A stretch of DNA of 64,000 nt, taken from contig PESC01000019.1 in assembly GCA_002929135.1 (NCBI GenBank), positions 1-64,000 on the forward strand, read 5' to 3'. Made by a program: the position numbers and the translations under genes. Shown here one piece after another: positions 52,919 through 62,189 of the stretch; the stretch's first letter is position 1, and each line of letters opens with the position of its first letter. This DNA is from Methylomonas sp. GTDB taxonomy: Bacteria > Pseudomonadota > Gammaproteobacteria > Methylococcales > Methylomonadaceae. The notes below the pieces were generated by a model. The model was not told where the DNA came from, ran no database searches, and saw nothing but the letters and a program-made list of their open reading frames with translations.

Positions 52919-53847
52919 TATGAGTACAACGCTCGCAGAATCTGGCTGGCTCCCTGGTCGAGCAGGTCTTGGGCGATGGCGATACCCAATGTTTCGGCAT
53001 CGTCGATTTCAGCCTCGCCCTTGGCGCGATAGATCACCGCCCCCTCTGGACTGCCGACCAGGCCGCGCATGAACAAGCCGCCTTCACGTAATTCGGCAAA
53101 TCCGGCAATCGGCACCTGGCAACCACCATTCAAGTGCGCATTCATGGCCCGTTCGGCGCGCATACGAATACTGGTGGCTTCATGGTGGAGAACGCTGAGG
53201 TAGCGATGGATGTCGTCATCATCAATGCGGCATTCGATGCCGATGGCGCCCTGTCCTATGGCGGGCAGGCTTTCATCGGCTGTCAGCGGGCAGGTGATGC
53301 GTTCAGCCATGCCCAGCCGTTTAAGGCCAGCCGACGCCAGGATGATGGCGTCGTAATCACCGGCATCCAGTTTGGCAAGCCGGGTGTTGACGTTGCCGCG
53401 CAGGCTCAAGATTTCAGCGCGGGGGAGACGTGCTTTGATCTGGCATTGCCGACGCAGGCTGGAGGTGCCGATACGGGCGTTTTCCGGCAAGTCGGACAGG
53501 CTGCGGTAGCGGTTGGACACAAACGCATCGCTGGGGTCTTCCCGCTCCAGTATCACGGTAAGATGCAGGCCGTCTGGACATTCGACCGGCACGTCTTTCA
53601 TCGAATGCACGGCGATGTCGGCAATACCGTCGAGCATGCCTTGTTCGAGTTCCTTGACGAACAAGCCTTTGCCGCCCACCTTGGCTAGCGGCGCATCGAG
53701 GATTTTGTCACCACGGGTGACCATTTTCACCAGTTCGGTTTTCAGGCCAGGAAAGGCCGTTTGCAGACGGGCTGCCACATGCTCGGCCTGCCAGACCGCT
53801 AACGGGCTTTGCCGGGTTGCGATTCGTATGGTTCTGTCTGTCAACAC
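52918..53847 (-). CDS. hemC: porphobilinogen deaminase (hydroxymethylbilane synthase)
   Basis: Joins four porphobilinogens. The 309-residue protein starts (V/M)[16 protein letters not shown] and has the dipyrromethane cofactor cysteine in LNGGCQVP. I chose the GTG at 53847 because homologues begin just before RIATRQS; the frame extends to a TTG at 53883. Its product supplies the tetrapyrroles used by the B12 genes at 3-9.6 kb and by haem synthesis. Confidence 0.96.
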   Translation of the reverse strand: MLTDRTIRIATRQSPLAVWQAEHVAARLQTAFPGLKTELVKMVTRGDKILDAPLAKVGGKGLFVKELEQGMLDGIADIAVHSMKDVPVECPDGLHLTVILEREDPSDAFVSNRYRSLSDLPENARIGTSSLRRQCQIKARLPRAEILSLRGNVNTRLAKLDAGDYDAIILASAGLKRLGMAERITCPLTADESLPAIGQGAIGIECRIDDDDIHRYLSVLHHEATSIRMRAERAMNAHLNGGCQVPIAGFAELREGGLFMRGLVGSPEGAVIYRAKGEAEIDDAETLGIAIAQDLLDQGASQILRALYS

Positions 53848-53922
53848 ATTGTCTGCCGGAAAGTCGATGCCGGGGTGTTTCAAGGCATCTTGCTGTTTTT
53901 AAATAAAAAATAGTGACGCAGA

Positions 53923-53999
53923 ATGCGGTGACGTAGGAGTCGCATCAATCGCGTTCTGATGCGGTTCGTGCCTCACCGCATTCCGCCGCTCTGCGTGGA
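53923..53999. repeat. ATCAATCGCG-family repeat upstream of hemC
   Basis: CATCAATCGCG, ATGCGGTTCGTGCCTCACCG and CTCTGCGTGG here match the 13699-13912 cluster, and GAATGCGGTGA (from 53923) is inverted against TCACCGCATTC (to 53982). The 246-bp gap 53848-54093 contains no gene I recognise. Confidence 0.75.
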
Positions 54000-54093
54000 A
54001 GCCATGTCAAGCCACGGCTTCAGGGCTGAAAATGTGCGCATTGTAATCCGATTCCCATGCTGGATTTCGGATAACTTGTCAGCCGTCGCCTGG

Positions 54094-54366
54094 TCAGCGA
54101 ATCGTAAAATCGGCAAAAGCCTCATCATTATCACAGCGGCCAACGCCGATATGGCTGACGTGCGCCAGCCTGGGGCCTTGGTGGCACCAGGCCAGCAATT
54201 GCTGCAAGGCGGCATCGGGGCCACGGGCGACGATTTCGACATCGCCGTTCGCCAAGTTGCGGACGAAGCCTGTGAGGTTCAGTTTCACTGCCTGTCTCTG
54301 GGTGGCAGCCCGAAAGCCGACGCCCTGAACCCGGCCTTTGACGATGATGTGCATGCTTTCGCTCAT
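54094..54366 (-). CDS. acyP: acylphosphatase
   Basis: Small enzyme (90 residues) that hydrolyses acyl phosphates. The signature [16 protein letters not shown] with the phosphate-binding Arg, and the Asn in [12 protein letters not shown], are visible. The ATG at 54366 overlaps the rlmKL stop by 4 bp. Confidence 0.95.
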   Translation of the reverse strand: MSESMHIIVKGRVQGVGFRAATQRQAVKLNLTGFVRNLANGDVEIVARGPDAALQQLLAWCHQGPRLAHVSHIGVGRCDNDEAFADFTIR

Positions 54367-56573
54367 AGCGTGATACGCCAGCAATAATGGATTTTCGGGT
54401 CGCGGGCGAAATCCACAGGGATGGTTTTTGCGCTGATGTTGTCGATAGTCAGTGCTTTGAGGTTTTCGCTATCGAGCTTGAAACGGCGGAAATTGGTTGA
54501 GAAATACAGTATGCCGCCGGGGGCCAGTAATGCCGATGCGTTGCGTATCAGTTGCACATGGTCGTTTTGCACATCGAAGCTGTCGTCCATTTTCTTGGAA
54601 TTGGAAAACGTCGGCGGATCGAGAAAGATCAAATCGAATAGCGGTTTGGAACGGGATGCGGCCTGTTCCGCCAGCCAGGTCAGGCAATTTGCCCTGACCT
54701 GGGTGTGCCGGGGGCCGCCTATGCCGTTGAGTTCGAGATTGCGCTTGGCCCAGGCCAGATAGGTGTTGGACATATCGACGCTGAGCGTCGATGCCGCGCC
54801 GCCGACCGCGGCATGCACTGTTGCCGCACCGGTGTAGGCGAACAGATTGAGGAAACGCTTGCCTTTGGCCTGCTGCTGAATCAGTTGACGGATTGGGCGA
54901 TGATCGAGAAACAGGCCGGTGTCGAGATAATCCTCGAAATTGACCCAAAACCGGCAACCGGCTTCTTCCACGACATGAAAGCGGCCCGTGTCACCGTGTT
55001 TTTCGTATTGATCGGTATTTTTCTGCCTGCGACGTATCTTCAGAACGACGTGATCGGGCGGTATTTGCAGCACAGCGGGAATGGCCGCCATGATGCCCGC
55101 CAAACGCTGGTTGGCTTTGGCGGGGTCTATGGTTTTGGGTGATTCGTATTCCTGCACATGAACCATGAGCTTTTCGCACAGGTACAAATCGATGGCCACG
55201 GCGTATTCTGGCAGATCGGCATCGTAAACCCGGTAACACTGCACACCGTGCTGCTCGGCCCATTTGCCCAGTTTTTTCAGATTCTTGCGCAGCCGGTTGG
55301 CGAACATCTCGGCATGTTCATCGGGCTGTTCGTGGGAATACTGCGCCTGGGCGCGCTTTTGTACCTGCTCCACCCGCTCGTCCAGCGACTTGGCTTTGGG
55401 TTCGAAAAAGGCTGGCTCGGCTACATCGAAGCGCAGCAGCTTGCACTCCAGGGCACCATTGAAAAAGGTGATTGGCTTCTTCGAGCGAATCCCCAAGCGA
55501 AAACCCAGCTCGGGGTTGCTGATAATCATCGCCGCTTGCCAGCCCTGAAATCGCTGTTTAAGCACATCACCAAACTGGCGATAAAGCGCAGCCGTTTGAG
55601 CCTCATCGCCCAGTCGCTCACCGTAAGGCGGATTGCACACGATCAAGCCTTTTGGCCAGGCGTCTGCCGCAGCGGCGTCGGCAATATCGCGCTTTTCGAT
55701 GTGAATTTTGCCGGTCAGCCCGGCGTTTTCGATGTGTTGCAGTGCCGTTGCCACGGTGCGGCGGTCGTGATCGAAGCCGACGATGACCGGCAATCGCGCC
55801 AGCCCCAAGTCGCGGCGGCGACGGGCGTCGTCCAGCAGGTGTTGCCACAGCGCGGTATCGTGTTTTTTCCAGCCCAGAAAGCCGAAATGGTCTCTAGCCA
55901 AACCGGGCGCAATGTCACCAGCCATCATCGCGCCCTCCAGCAACAGGGTGGCGGAGCCACACATCGGGTCGAGCAAACTGCCGCCTTGCGCGGCGATGGC
56001 AGGCCAGCCCACTCTCAGCAAAATGGCCGCCGCCAGATTTTCCTTGATCGGCGCGGTGATGCTGACATCGCGGTAACCGCGCTTGTGCAGGCTTTCTCCC
56101 GATAAATCCAGGCTGAGCTGTGCAGTTTCATCCTGCAAATAGACGTTGACCCGCAATGCCGGTCTGTCCGTGTCCACACTGGGCCGCTTGTTGAACTTCG
56201 CTCGCATCTGATCGACGATGGCATCCTTGACCTTTTGCGCGCCGAAGTGACTGTTGTTGATCGCCGGATTGTTCTTGCAATTGAAGGAAACCGCCAGGCT
56301 GTCGTCCGGCTTGAGATGCTCGAACCAGTTGATGCGTTTGACGCCGTCGTAAAGGTCTTGCTGCGATTTGACCGAAAACTCACTCAAGTGCAGCAGCACC
56401 CGATTGGCCGTTCTCGACCAGAGGCAGACGCGGTAGGCCAGTTCCAGGTCACCGGCAAAAGCAACGCCCGCCATTTTCTGCCGGATGTCGGTGCCGCCCA
56501 TAGCCTGGATTTCCGTCGCCAGAATGGCTTCCATGGCTTTGGGGGTGGTGGCGAACAGGGGGAATTGAGTCAT
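54363..56573 (-). CDS. rlmKL: bifunctional 23S rRNA methyltransferase RlmKL
   Basis: Methylates G2445 (RlmL half) and G2069 (RlmK half) of 23S rRNA. The 736-residue protein has an N-terminal THUMP region, the RlmL catalytic motif [10 protein letters not shown] at its middle, and the RlmK motif [10 protein letters not shown] near the end. Full-length fusion, as in E. coli. Followed by acyP (ATGA overlap). Confidence 0.96.
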   Translation of the reverse strand: MTQFPLFATTPKAMEAILATEIQAMGGTDIRQKMAGVAFAGDLELAYRVCLWSRTANRVLLHLSEFSVKSQQDLYDGVKRINWFEHLKPDDSLAVSFNCKNNPAINNSHFGAQKVKDAIVDQMRAKFNKRPSVDTDRPALRVNVYLQDETAQLSLDLSGESLHKRGYRDVSITAPIKENLAAAILLRVGWPAIAAQGGSLLDPMCGSATLLLEGAMMAGDIAPGLARDHFGFLGWKKHDTALWQHLLDDARRRRDLGLARLPVIVGFDHDRRTVATALQHIENAGLTGKIHIEKRDIADAAAADAWPKGLIVCNPPYGERLGDEAQTAALYRQFGDVLKQRFQGWQAAMIISNPELGFRLGIRSKKPITFFNGALECKLLRFDVAEPAFFEPKAKSLDERVEQVQKRAQAQYSHEQPDEHAEMFANRLRKNLKKLGKWAEQHGVQCYRVYDADLPEYAVAIDLYLCEKLMVHVQEYESPKTIDPAKANQRLAGIMAAIPAVLQIPPDHVVLKIRRRQKNTDQYEKHGDTGRFHVVEEAGCRFWVNFEDYLDTGLFLDHRPIRQLIQQQAKGKRFLNLFAYTGAATVHAAVGGAASTLSVDMSNTYLAWAKRNLELNGIGGPRHTQVRANCLTWLAEQAASRSKPLFDLIFLDPPTFSNSKKMDDSFDVQNDHVQLIRNASALLAPGGILYFSTNFRRFKLDSENLKALTIDNISAKTIPVDFARDPKIHYCWRITL

Positions 56574-56584
56574 GAGCGGGGCGA

Positions 56585-56622
56585 TAAAAACAGAGCGCCC
56601 GAGCGTGTAACGTGTGGGCGCT
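56585..56622 (-). terminator. intrinsic terminator of the FKBP gene
   Basis: On the minus strand, stem AGCGCCC/GGGCGCT with a 15-nt loop, followed by CTG and TTTTT (complement of AAAAA at 56586-56590). It lies 54 bp beyond the FKBP stop. Confidence 0.75.
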
Positions 56623-56675
56623 GCAAGAGGGGTACGTCGGCAATCGGATTGCCGACATGAGGCGATGATGGGGGC

Positions 56676-57155
56676 TTAATTGACCTTGATTAGTTCGATA
56701 TCGAAGATCAGCGCCGAATGCGGGCCGATTCTGGAGCCCGCACCACGCTCGCCGTAAGCCAGGTTGGCCGGAATGAAGAAGCGATATTTGGCGCCTTCCT
56801 TCATCAGTTGCACACCTTCGGTCCAGCCCGGAATCACCCGGTTGAGCGGAAAGGTTGCCGGAGCGCCATGACTGTAAGAGCTGTCGAATTCCTTGCCGTC
56901 TATGGTGGTGCCTTTGTAGTGCACCGTCACCTCGTCGTTGGCCTTGGGCGACGCGCCGCTGCCTTCCTGCAAGATTTGATACTGCAAGCCGCTGGCGGTA
57001 GTCACGATGCCTGGCTTTTTGCCGTTTTCGGCCAGAAATGCTTCGCCTGCGATTTTGTTGTCTTCCGGAGAGGTAGCGTTGGCCATTGGAAACATGATGA
57101 ACCCTATAAAAAATGCGATGACGGCAATGACAATATGATTGCGTAATTTTTTCAC
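56676..57155 (-). CDS. FKBP-type peptidyl-prolyl isomerase (membrane-anchored or exported)
   Basis: A 159-residue isomerase. An N-terminal hydrophobic segment (about 8-27, ending near MANA) is a signal or anchor, so it acts in the envelope. The FKBP domain (about 55-159) includes VHYKGTTIDGKEFDSSY, VIPGWTEGVQLMKEGAKY and FDIELIKV. The start is GTG at 57155 with AGGAG 6 bp upstream. Confidence 0.93.
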   Translation of the reverse strand: MKKLRNHIVIAVIAFFIGFIMFPMANATSPEDNKIAGEAFLAENGKKPGIVTTASGLQYQILQEGSGASPKANDEVTVHYKGTTIDGKEFDSSYSHGAPATFPLNRVIPGWTEGVQLMKEGAKYRFFIPANLAYGERGAGSRIGPHSALIFDIELIKVN

Positions 57156-57193
57156 GATGACTCCTGAAGGATGAATTTCGGTGGCGGAGTGTA

Positions 57194-57823
57194 TCAGTTT
57201 TCACCCGCAAGCTGATTGCGACAACCTGCCAACTGGGCGTCGTAACGCCAGGCCCGTTGATCGACTTTTCTGGCGATATCGATCAGCCAGGGTTTGGCGA
57301 GATAGCTTTGCCTGCGAAAGCCGCCATGGCCTTCGTGATAGGCCAGATAAAGCTGTTTGGCATCCGACGCGGCAAGAGCCAGCTTGCGTTGGCTGACGGC
57401 GCAATACCAGGCCACGAAATCGCAGCTGTCGGCAAAATCGTCGCGCTGTGCCCAGCTGTTGCCGGTTTCGCGCTGGTAATCCGCCCAGGTTTCATCCTGG
57501 GCCTGAGGGTAACCCAAGGCGCTGCTGGCCCGAAACCAGGGGATGAAGCCCAGGATCAGTGGTCTGGGCGGCCTGGCATCGGCAACGAAATTCGATTCCT
57601 GCCGGATGATGGCCATCTGAACGGCAATCGGGATGCCCCAGCGCCGCGACGATGCCAGCGTCGCTTCGTACCAGCCCGGTTTTTCGCGGAAGATATGACA
57701 GAGGTTGTCGGTGTTTTTCGGTGGCAATGGTGTACAACCCGCCAGAACGGCGGCCAGTGTTAACCAGCCCAACCAGCTGTGCCCGCGCAAAACCCAGCCT
57801 AAACCTATCGGCTTGAGTGACAT
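57194..57823 (-). CDS. lipoprotein lytic transglycosylase (SLT domain)
   Basis: A 209-residue lipoprotein with lipobox LAGC (Cys30) and a lysozyme-like SLT domain with the catalytic Glu in IIRQESNF and a GYPQAQDETW segment. It would cut glycan strands of peptidoglycan in the periplasm, probably attached to the outer membrane. It is 38 bp upstream of the FKBP gene on the same strand. Confidence 0.88.
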   Translation of the reverse strand: MSLKPIGLGWVLRGHSWLGWLTLAAVLAGCTPLPPKNTDNLCHIFREKPGWYEATLASSRRWGIPIAVQMAIIRQESNFVADARPPRPLILGFIPWFRASSALGYPQAQDETWADYQRETGNSWAQRDDFADSCDFVAWYCAVSQRKLALAASDAKQLYLAYHEGHGGFRRQSYLAKPWLIDIARKVDQRAWRYDAQLAGCRNQLAGEN

Positions 57824-57824
57824 G

Positions 57825-58118
57825 TCAGACGCAACAACCAGTCTTTTGTTGTATAGGCGGGCACGGCACGGAGCCGTAAGAACAAAACACGCAACAATGC
57901 CCAGGATGAGGGCGCAACAACGTGTGACAACGGGAGCATTCGAAGAAAAACAGGCAACTGTCGGTTAGCATCACTTCTTTTTGGGCGACACCGCAATGCG
58001 GGCATGTGATGACGGATTCAAGAACAATGGTTTTTGTTTGTTCGGCATCGCAGGTTGTGCACTGTTTGGCTGCGCGATGATTGAGGGATGATGGGTTACT
58101 GGCTTTCTGTTTGGCCAC
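57825..58118 (-). CDS. small cysteine-rich GDCC-type protein (variant GHCC)
   Basis: A 97-residue protein with 13 cysteines: CTTC, CPHC, CSRC, and the C-terminal HCCVFCSYGSVPCPPIQ. It resembles the GDCCVxC protein family, whose members sometimes carry selenocysteine, but here His replaces the Asp of that motif. Function is unknown. The start is uncertain: GTG at 58118 gives a 29-residue extension before the conserved part, which begins at TIVLESVITCPHC, and overlaps the GIY-YIG gene by 23 bp. It lies 1 bp from the transglycosylase start. Confidence 0.7.
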   Translation of the reverse strand: MAKQKASNPSSLNHRAAKQCTTCDAEQTKTIVLESVITCPHCGVAQKEVMLTDSCLFFFECSRCHTLLRPHPGHCCVFCSYGSVPCPPIQQKTGCCV

Positions 58119-58740
58119 TGTGAAAACTCTCGTAAATTTCTTTGACGGTTCTTCCGTTAAAAGTCCAGTGAGGCGATGGTTGCAGCGGATAGTCTTCGGC
58201 GAGTCCAAGAATCTTGCGGGTTGCTGTTGTGAGTGAAGAAACGATGCCACCGAAGTCGACCTTCTTCTCGCCAACAACGGTGCATTGATATGCTCCGTCC
58301 TTAGAAACGAGAATGCTTCCATCCGGAATTCCTAGCTCATGGAAGTTCATCGGTGGGCGTATGCTTCTTTTCATTGCCTGCGCAGATTGCTTGTCAGCGG
58401 AGGGGATGTCTGACTCGAGTGTTTGTTCAAACTGTTGGGTTATGTCATCGACCTTGAGCAACCGAAGAACCGCGATCACGCGCTCCGGTTCCAGCTTGAA
58501 GAACTCTCGATTTGGGTTGATCCGTGTCATTCCAAAGGCGAGGTGCAACGCCTTTTCAACCTCAGTAGCGTCTTTGACTTTGCATGCAAAGGCACAGTCG
58601 AACGGAACGGGAACTCCCGTGCTGTAAAGCTGCTTCATTCGCTCTTCGACTTCGAGTTGCGTGGTCTTACCGATTTTCACGAGTCCAGCCATTGCTGGAT
58701 TTGTGAGAACGTAAACGATCTGAACAGGTTTGTCGGCCAT
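58096..58740 (-). CDS. GIY-YIG nuclease-family protein with RAMA-like C-terminus
   Basis: A 214-residue protein. The N-terminal part (VYVLTNPAMAGLVKIGKT, near 9-26) is the T5orf172/Mug113-type GIY-YIG domain. The C-terminal part (about 130-205, GAYQCTVV to HWTFNGRTVKEIYE) resembles the RAMA or DUF4357 domain found with restriction-modification proteins. No methyltransferase or restriction gene is adjacent, and biological function is unknown. Base composition is more AT-rich than neighbours, suggesting acquisition by transfer. Confidence 0.8.
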   Translation of the reverse strand: MADKPVQIVYVLTNPAMAGLVKIGKTTQLEVEERMKQLYSTGVPVPFDCAFACKVKDATEVEKALHLAFGMTRINPNREFFKLEPERVIAVLRLLKVDDITQQFEQTLESDIPSADKQSAQAMKRSIRPPMNFHELGIPDGSILVSKDGAYQCTVVGEKKVDFGGIVSSLTTATRKILGLAEDYPLQPSPHWTFNGRTVKEIYESFHSGQTESQ

Positions 58741-58768
58741 AGTGGATATTGAAGAGCGCTAACGTGCC

Positions 58769-59800
58769 TTAGCCATCGACAGGTAACAAACCCAGACGCT
58801 CGCGCTGGCGATTGTCCCAGTAACTTTGCGCCAGCGACTGGGCGGCCTGCTGGCTATCGGCCCGACCGAGCAATTTCAGTGCTACTGCGGTGGTTGCGAT
58901 GACGGCGGCCTCGCCATACTCGTCGCTACGTTCGCCGCGCCAGACCTGTTTGAGAAAATCCGGCGACAGCGACTCGGCCTTCATGTGGCGGCGCTCGAAC
59001 AGGGCGGGCCAGGTTTCATCGCTCAGTTCGCCGTGGGTCACGCTTTGCACCAAGCAATCGACATCGGGGTTGCGCTCGGTTTCGCCACCTTCACCCTTGA
59101 GCACGGCCATGTTGCGTTCACCCAGCAACAGCGCCGCCTGTTGATGAACCTGACGGTAACTCGGATGGAAAATACCCTGAATGCTGTGGCTGGCGCCGAA
59201 AGGATTGACCAGTCTGACCAGGGTGTGAACCGGTGAGCGCAAACCCATGACCGGCCTGAGGTTAATCATGTCGAACAGCGCCGGGCAGATATGTTCGAGC
59301 GAGAGATAGCTGAAACGGCTGGCGGCCAGTTGGCGTTCGGCCTCCTGCAACGAATGGGCAGGCGGCACACCGATGGCTTGCAGAACGTTTTCGGTGTAGA
59401 GGCGGCCTTCGGTATGGCCACCCGCACCGTGCATGAACACGGTGACGCCGTTGTCGGCCAATAAAAAGGTCGATAACACAAACCAGGGCAGTTGCCGCCG
59501 TTTGCCGGCATAGGATGACCAGTCGAGATCGACCGTCAGTGTCGTCGAAAAACCCAGATGCTCCCTGACTGCCTGCACGAAACCCGCCAGCTCTTCGCTG
59601 GTTTCTTCCTTGATGCGCATCAGCATCAAGAACGCGCCAAGCTGTATCGGCAGCACGTCGCCCGCCAGTATCATGCGCATCGCCCGGTACGCTTCGTCCT
59701 GCGTCATCGGACGTGCGCCTTTTTTGCCCTTGCCCAGAATCTTGATGAATTCGGCGAAGGGGTGCTCTTGGAATGCTGGGGATCGGGGAAATAGCGTCAT
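58769..59800 (-). CDS. TrpD2-family (YbiB-like) glycosyltransferase-fold protein
   Basis: A 343-residue relative of anthranilate phosphoribosyltransferase (TrpD). It has the family fold with [22 protein letters not shown] and the [21 protein letters not shown] segment, but differs from TrpD in the substrate loop. E. coli YbiB binds nucleic acid and is SOS-regulated. Its start overlaps the cyoE stop by 4 bp. Confidence 0.88.
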   Translation of the reverse strand: MTLFPRSPAFQEHPFAEFIKILGKGKKGARPMTQDEAYRAMRMILAGDVLPIQLGAFLMLMRIKEETSEELAGFVQAVREHLGFSTTLTVDLDWSSYAGKRRQLPWFVLSTFLLADNGVTVFMHGAGGHTEGRLYTENVLQAIGVPPAHSLQEAERQLAASRFSYLSLEHICPALFDMINLRPVMGLRSPVHTLVRLVNPFGASHSIQGIFHPSYRQVHQQAALLLGERNMAVLKGEGGETERNPDVDCLVQSVTHGELSDETWPALFERRHMKAESLSPDFLKQVWRGERSDEYGEAAVIATTAVALKLLGRADSQQAAQSLAQSYWDNRQRERLGLLPVDG

Positions 59801-60687
59801 GACAGTGAAAGCGGCAGGTAGTGATCGACCAGCAATGCGGCAAAAATCAGCATCAGATAGACGATGGAGTAGCCAAAGGTTTTCATCGCGGTTTTATTGT
59901 CTTTCCTGCACATCATCTGGATCGCGAAGTAAACGAAAATCAGCCCCAAAACCAGCGCGGACGCCAGATAAATCAGACCACTCATGCCGGTGAGATACGG
60001 CAGCAGGGTCGAGATCAGCAACAGTATCGTGTACAGCAAAATTTGCAGCCGGGTGAATTCGACGCCATGGGTAACCGGTAGCATCGGAATGGCTACCTTG
60101 GCGTACTCTTCGCGGCGGGCAATGGCCAGCGCCCAGAAATGCGGCGGCGTCCAGACGAAAATAATCAGAAGCAGCAGCAAGGCATGAGGATGAATTTCGC
60201 CGGTTACGGCAACCCAGCCCAGCACCGGCGGCGCTGCGCCAGCGGCACCGCCGATCACGATGTTTTGCGGCGTCATTTTTTTCAGGTAGACGGTGTAAAC
60301 GATGGCGTAACCGATCAGCGACAGAAAGGTTAAAAACGCTGTCAGGACATTGACTTTGAGCATCAAAATAACCATGGCAATGGCGCCGATCGATAGCGCA
60401 AAGGTCAGCACATGGCGGGAGGTCAGCTCGCCTTTGGGCAAGGGCCGGTTGCGGGTGCGCGCCATTTCGGCGTCGGCTTTTTGATCGATGAAATGGTTGA
60501 TGGCCGCAGCAGACGCCGCCGCCAGGGCAATGCCAATGCTGCCGTAGAGAAATTCCGCCATCGGCGGCATACCGGGGACGGCCAGCAACATACCGACAAT
60601 GGCGGTAAAGACGATCAAGGCCACGACGCGCAGCTTGCACAGCGCCAGATAATTTTTCCAAGAAACCTTGGTGGTTTTAGCGGTCAT
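59797..60687 (-). CDS. cyoE: protohaem IX farnesyltransferase (haem O synthase)
   Basis: Adds a farnesyl chain to haem b to make haem O for terminal oxidases. The 296-residue, nine-span protein has the prenyltransferase motif [19 protein letters not shown] and [14 protein letters not shown] chose the ATG at 60687 ([13 protein letters not shown]). Cytochrome oxidase genes, the usual neighbours, are not adjacent. The gene overlaps trpD2 by 4 bp. Confidence 0.95.
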   Translation of the reverse strand: MTAKTTKVSWKNYLALCKLRVVALIVFTAIVGMLLAVPGMPPMAEFLYGSIGIALAAASAAAINHFIDQKADAEMARTRNRPLPKGELTSRHVLTFALSIGAIAMVILMLKVNVLTAFLTFLSLIGYAIVYTVYLKKMTPQNIVIGGAAGAAPPVLGWVAVTGEIHPHALLLLLIIFVWTPPHFWALAIARREEYAKVAIPMLPVTHGVEFTRLQILLYTILLLISTLLPYLTGMSGLIYLASALVLGLIFVYFAIQMMCRKDNKTAMKTFGYSIVYLMLIFAALLVDHYLPLSLS

Positions 60688-60803
60688 TCCTGCCCTTGAA
60701 TGGTAACGACTCTCGATAAGCATATAGAATAACAGTGAACCTTTGATAGTTGAAATTCCCTAAGGTAGCCACTTCGACACCCCCCAATAATAATGAGGAC
60801 GTT

Positions 60804-62189
60804 ATGAATCAGATCAGCAAGATACTGCCGATCGCATTGTCAGTTCTGGCCAGCCCCGCTATCGGGGCGGCTGAAGACGGCGCAACGGTGCATGAACATG
60901 TGCTTGGCAACGGACTGAAACTGCTGGTGAAAGAAGATCACCGCTCGCCGGTCGTGGTTTCGCAGGTTTGGTACAAGGTGGGTTCCACTTACGAACCCGG
61001 CGGCATCACCGGCATTTCCCACATGCTGGAACACATGATGTTCAAGGGCACCAAAAACTATCCGGCGGGCGAATTCTCCCGCATCGTTGCCGAAAACGGC
61101 GGCCAGGAAAATGCCTTTACCGGTACCGATTACACGGCGTATTTCCAGACGCTGGAAAAATCGCGACTGGAAATCAGTTTCAAGCTCGAAGCCGACCGCA
61201 TGCGCTACCTGGATTTGAAAGCGGAAGAACTGGAAAAAGAGCGCGAAGTCGTTACCGAAGAACGCCGTATGCGTACCGACGACAGGCCCAGGGCCAAGAT
61301 GCAGGAGCATTTCAATGCCGTCGCCTTTACCAACAGCCCTTACCAAAACCCGATCATCGGCTGGCCGTCCGACATTGCCCATTACACCATCGCCGATCTG
61401 AATGATTGGTATCAGAGGTGGTATGCCCCCAACAACGCCACGCTGGTGGTCGTCGGCGACATCGATACCCGTCAGGTCGTCGAGCTGGCGGAAAAATACT
61501 TCGCACCGCTCACCCCCAGCCAGATAACGCCGGTCAAGCCGCAAAGCGAGGTCGATCAGTTAGGTACGCGCAAACTCACCGTCAAAGCGCCTGCCAAACT
61601 GCCTTACGTATTGATGGGCTACAAAGCACCGGCGCTGACCACGCCGGGTGCGGAAGCCGACGTTTATGCGCTCGAAGTGCTGGCGGGCATACTCGACGGC
61701 GGCAACGGTGCTAGGCTGACATCCAGACTGATAAGAGGCCAGGAAATCGCCGTATCGGCAGGTGCCTCGTATGACATGGGGTCGCGCCTGCCCTATCTGT
61801 TCATGCTCGAAGCCACGCCATCGCAAGGCAAGAGCGTGTTCGATCTGGAATACGCTCTGAAACACGAAGTGCAAACGCTGCAAAGCGAATTGGTCGATGA
61901 CAACGAATTGAATCGCGTCAAGGCCCAGGTGGTTGCCCACGATGTCTATCAGAAAGACTCCAATTTCTTTCAGGCCATGGAATTGGGATTGCTGGAAACC
62001 ATAGGCGTCGGCTGGAAAAAATCCGAGGATTACGTAGCCAGAATCCGCCAGGTTACTGCCGAGCAGGTGCGCGATGTCGCCCGGAAATACCTGATCGACG
62101 ACCATCTCACCGTGGCCTATCTCGACCCGCAACCGATACCAACCACCGCCACACCGCGCAAATCCTCAGGAGGCCGTCATGCGTTTTAA
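60804..62189 (+). CDS. M16 zinc peptidase, catalytic partner, exported
   Basis: A 461-residue pitrilysin-family peptidase with a signal peptide ending near IGAA (residue 23) and the inverted zinc motif HMLEH at 73-77; the distal Glu is in the EVVTEERR region. It would degrade peptides in the periplasm as a dimer with the adjacent M16 gene. GAGGA precedes the ATG at 60804. It overlaps the second M16 gene by 11 bp. Confidence 0.93.
   Translation: MNQISKILPIALSVLASPAIGAAEDGATVHEHVLGNGLKLLVKEDHRSPVVVSQVWYKVGSTYEPGGITGISHMLEHMMFKGTKNYPAGEFSRIVAENGGQENAFTGTDYTAYFQTLEKSRLEISFKLEADRMRYLDLKAEELEKEREVVTEERRMRTDDRPRAKMQEHFNAVAFTNSPYQNPIIGWPSDIAHYTIADLNDWYQRWYAPNNATLVVVGDIDTRQVVELAEKYFAPLTPSQITPVKPQSEVDQLGTRKLTVKAPAKLPYVLMGYKAPALTTPGAEADVYALEVLAGILDGGNGARLTSRLIRGQEIAVSAGASYDMGSRLPYLFMLEATPSQGKSVFDLEYALKHEVQTLQSELVDDNELNRVKAQVVAHDVYQKDSNFFQAMELGLLETIGVGWKKSEDYVARIRQVTAEQVRDVARKYLIDDHLTVAYLDPQPIPTTATPRKSSGGRHAF

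Noticed and set aside
55158-56105. 315-codon open frame on the plus strand across rlmKL
   Set aside because: Antisense shadow of rlmKL, whose catalytic motifs are clear on the other strand.
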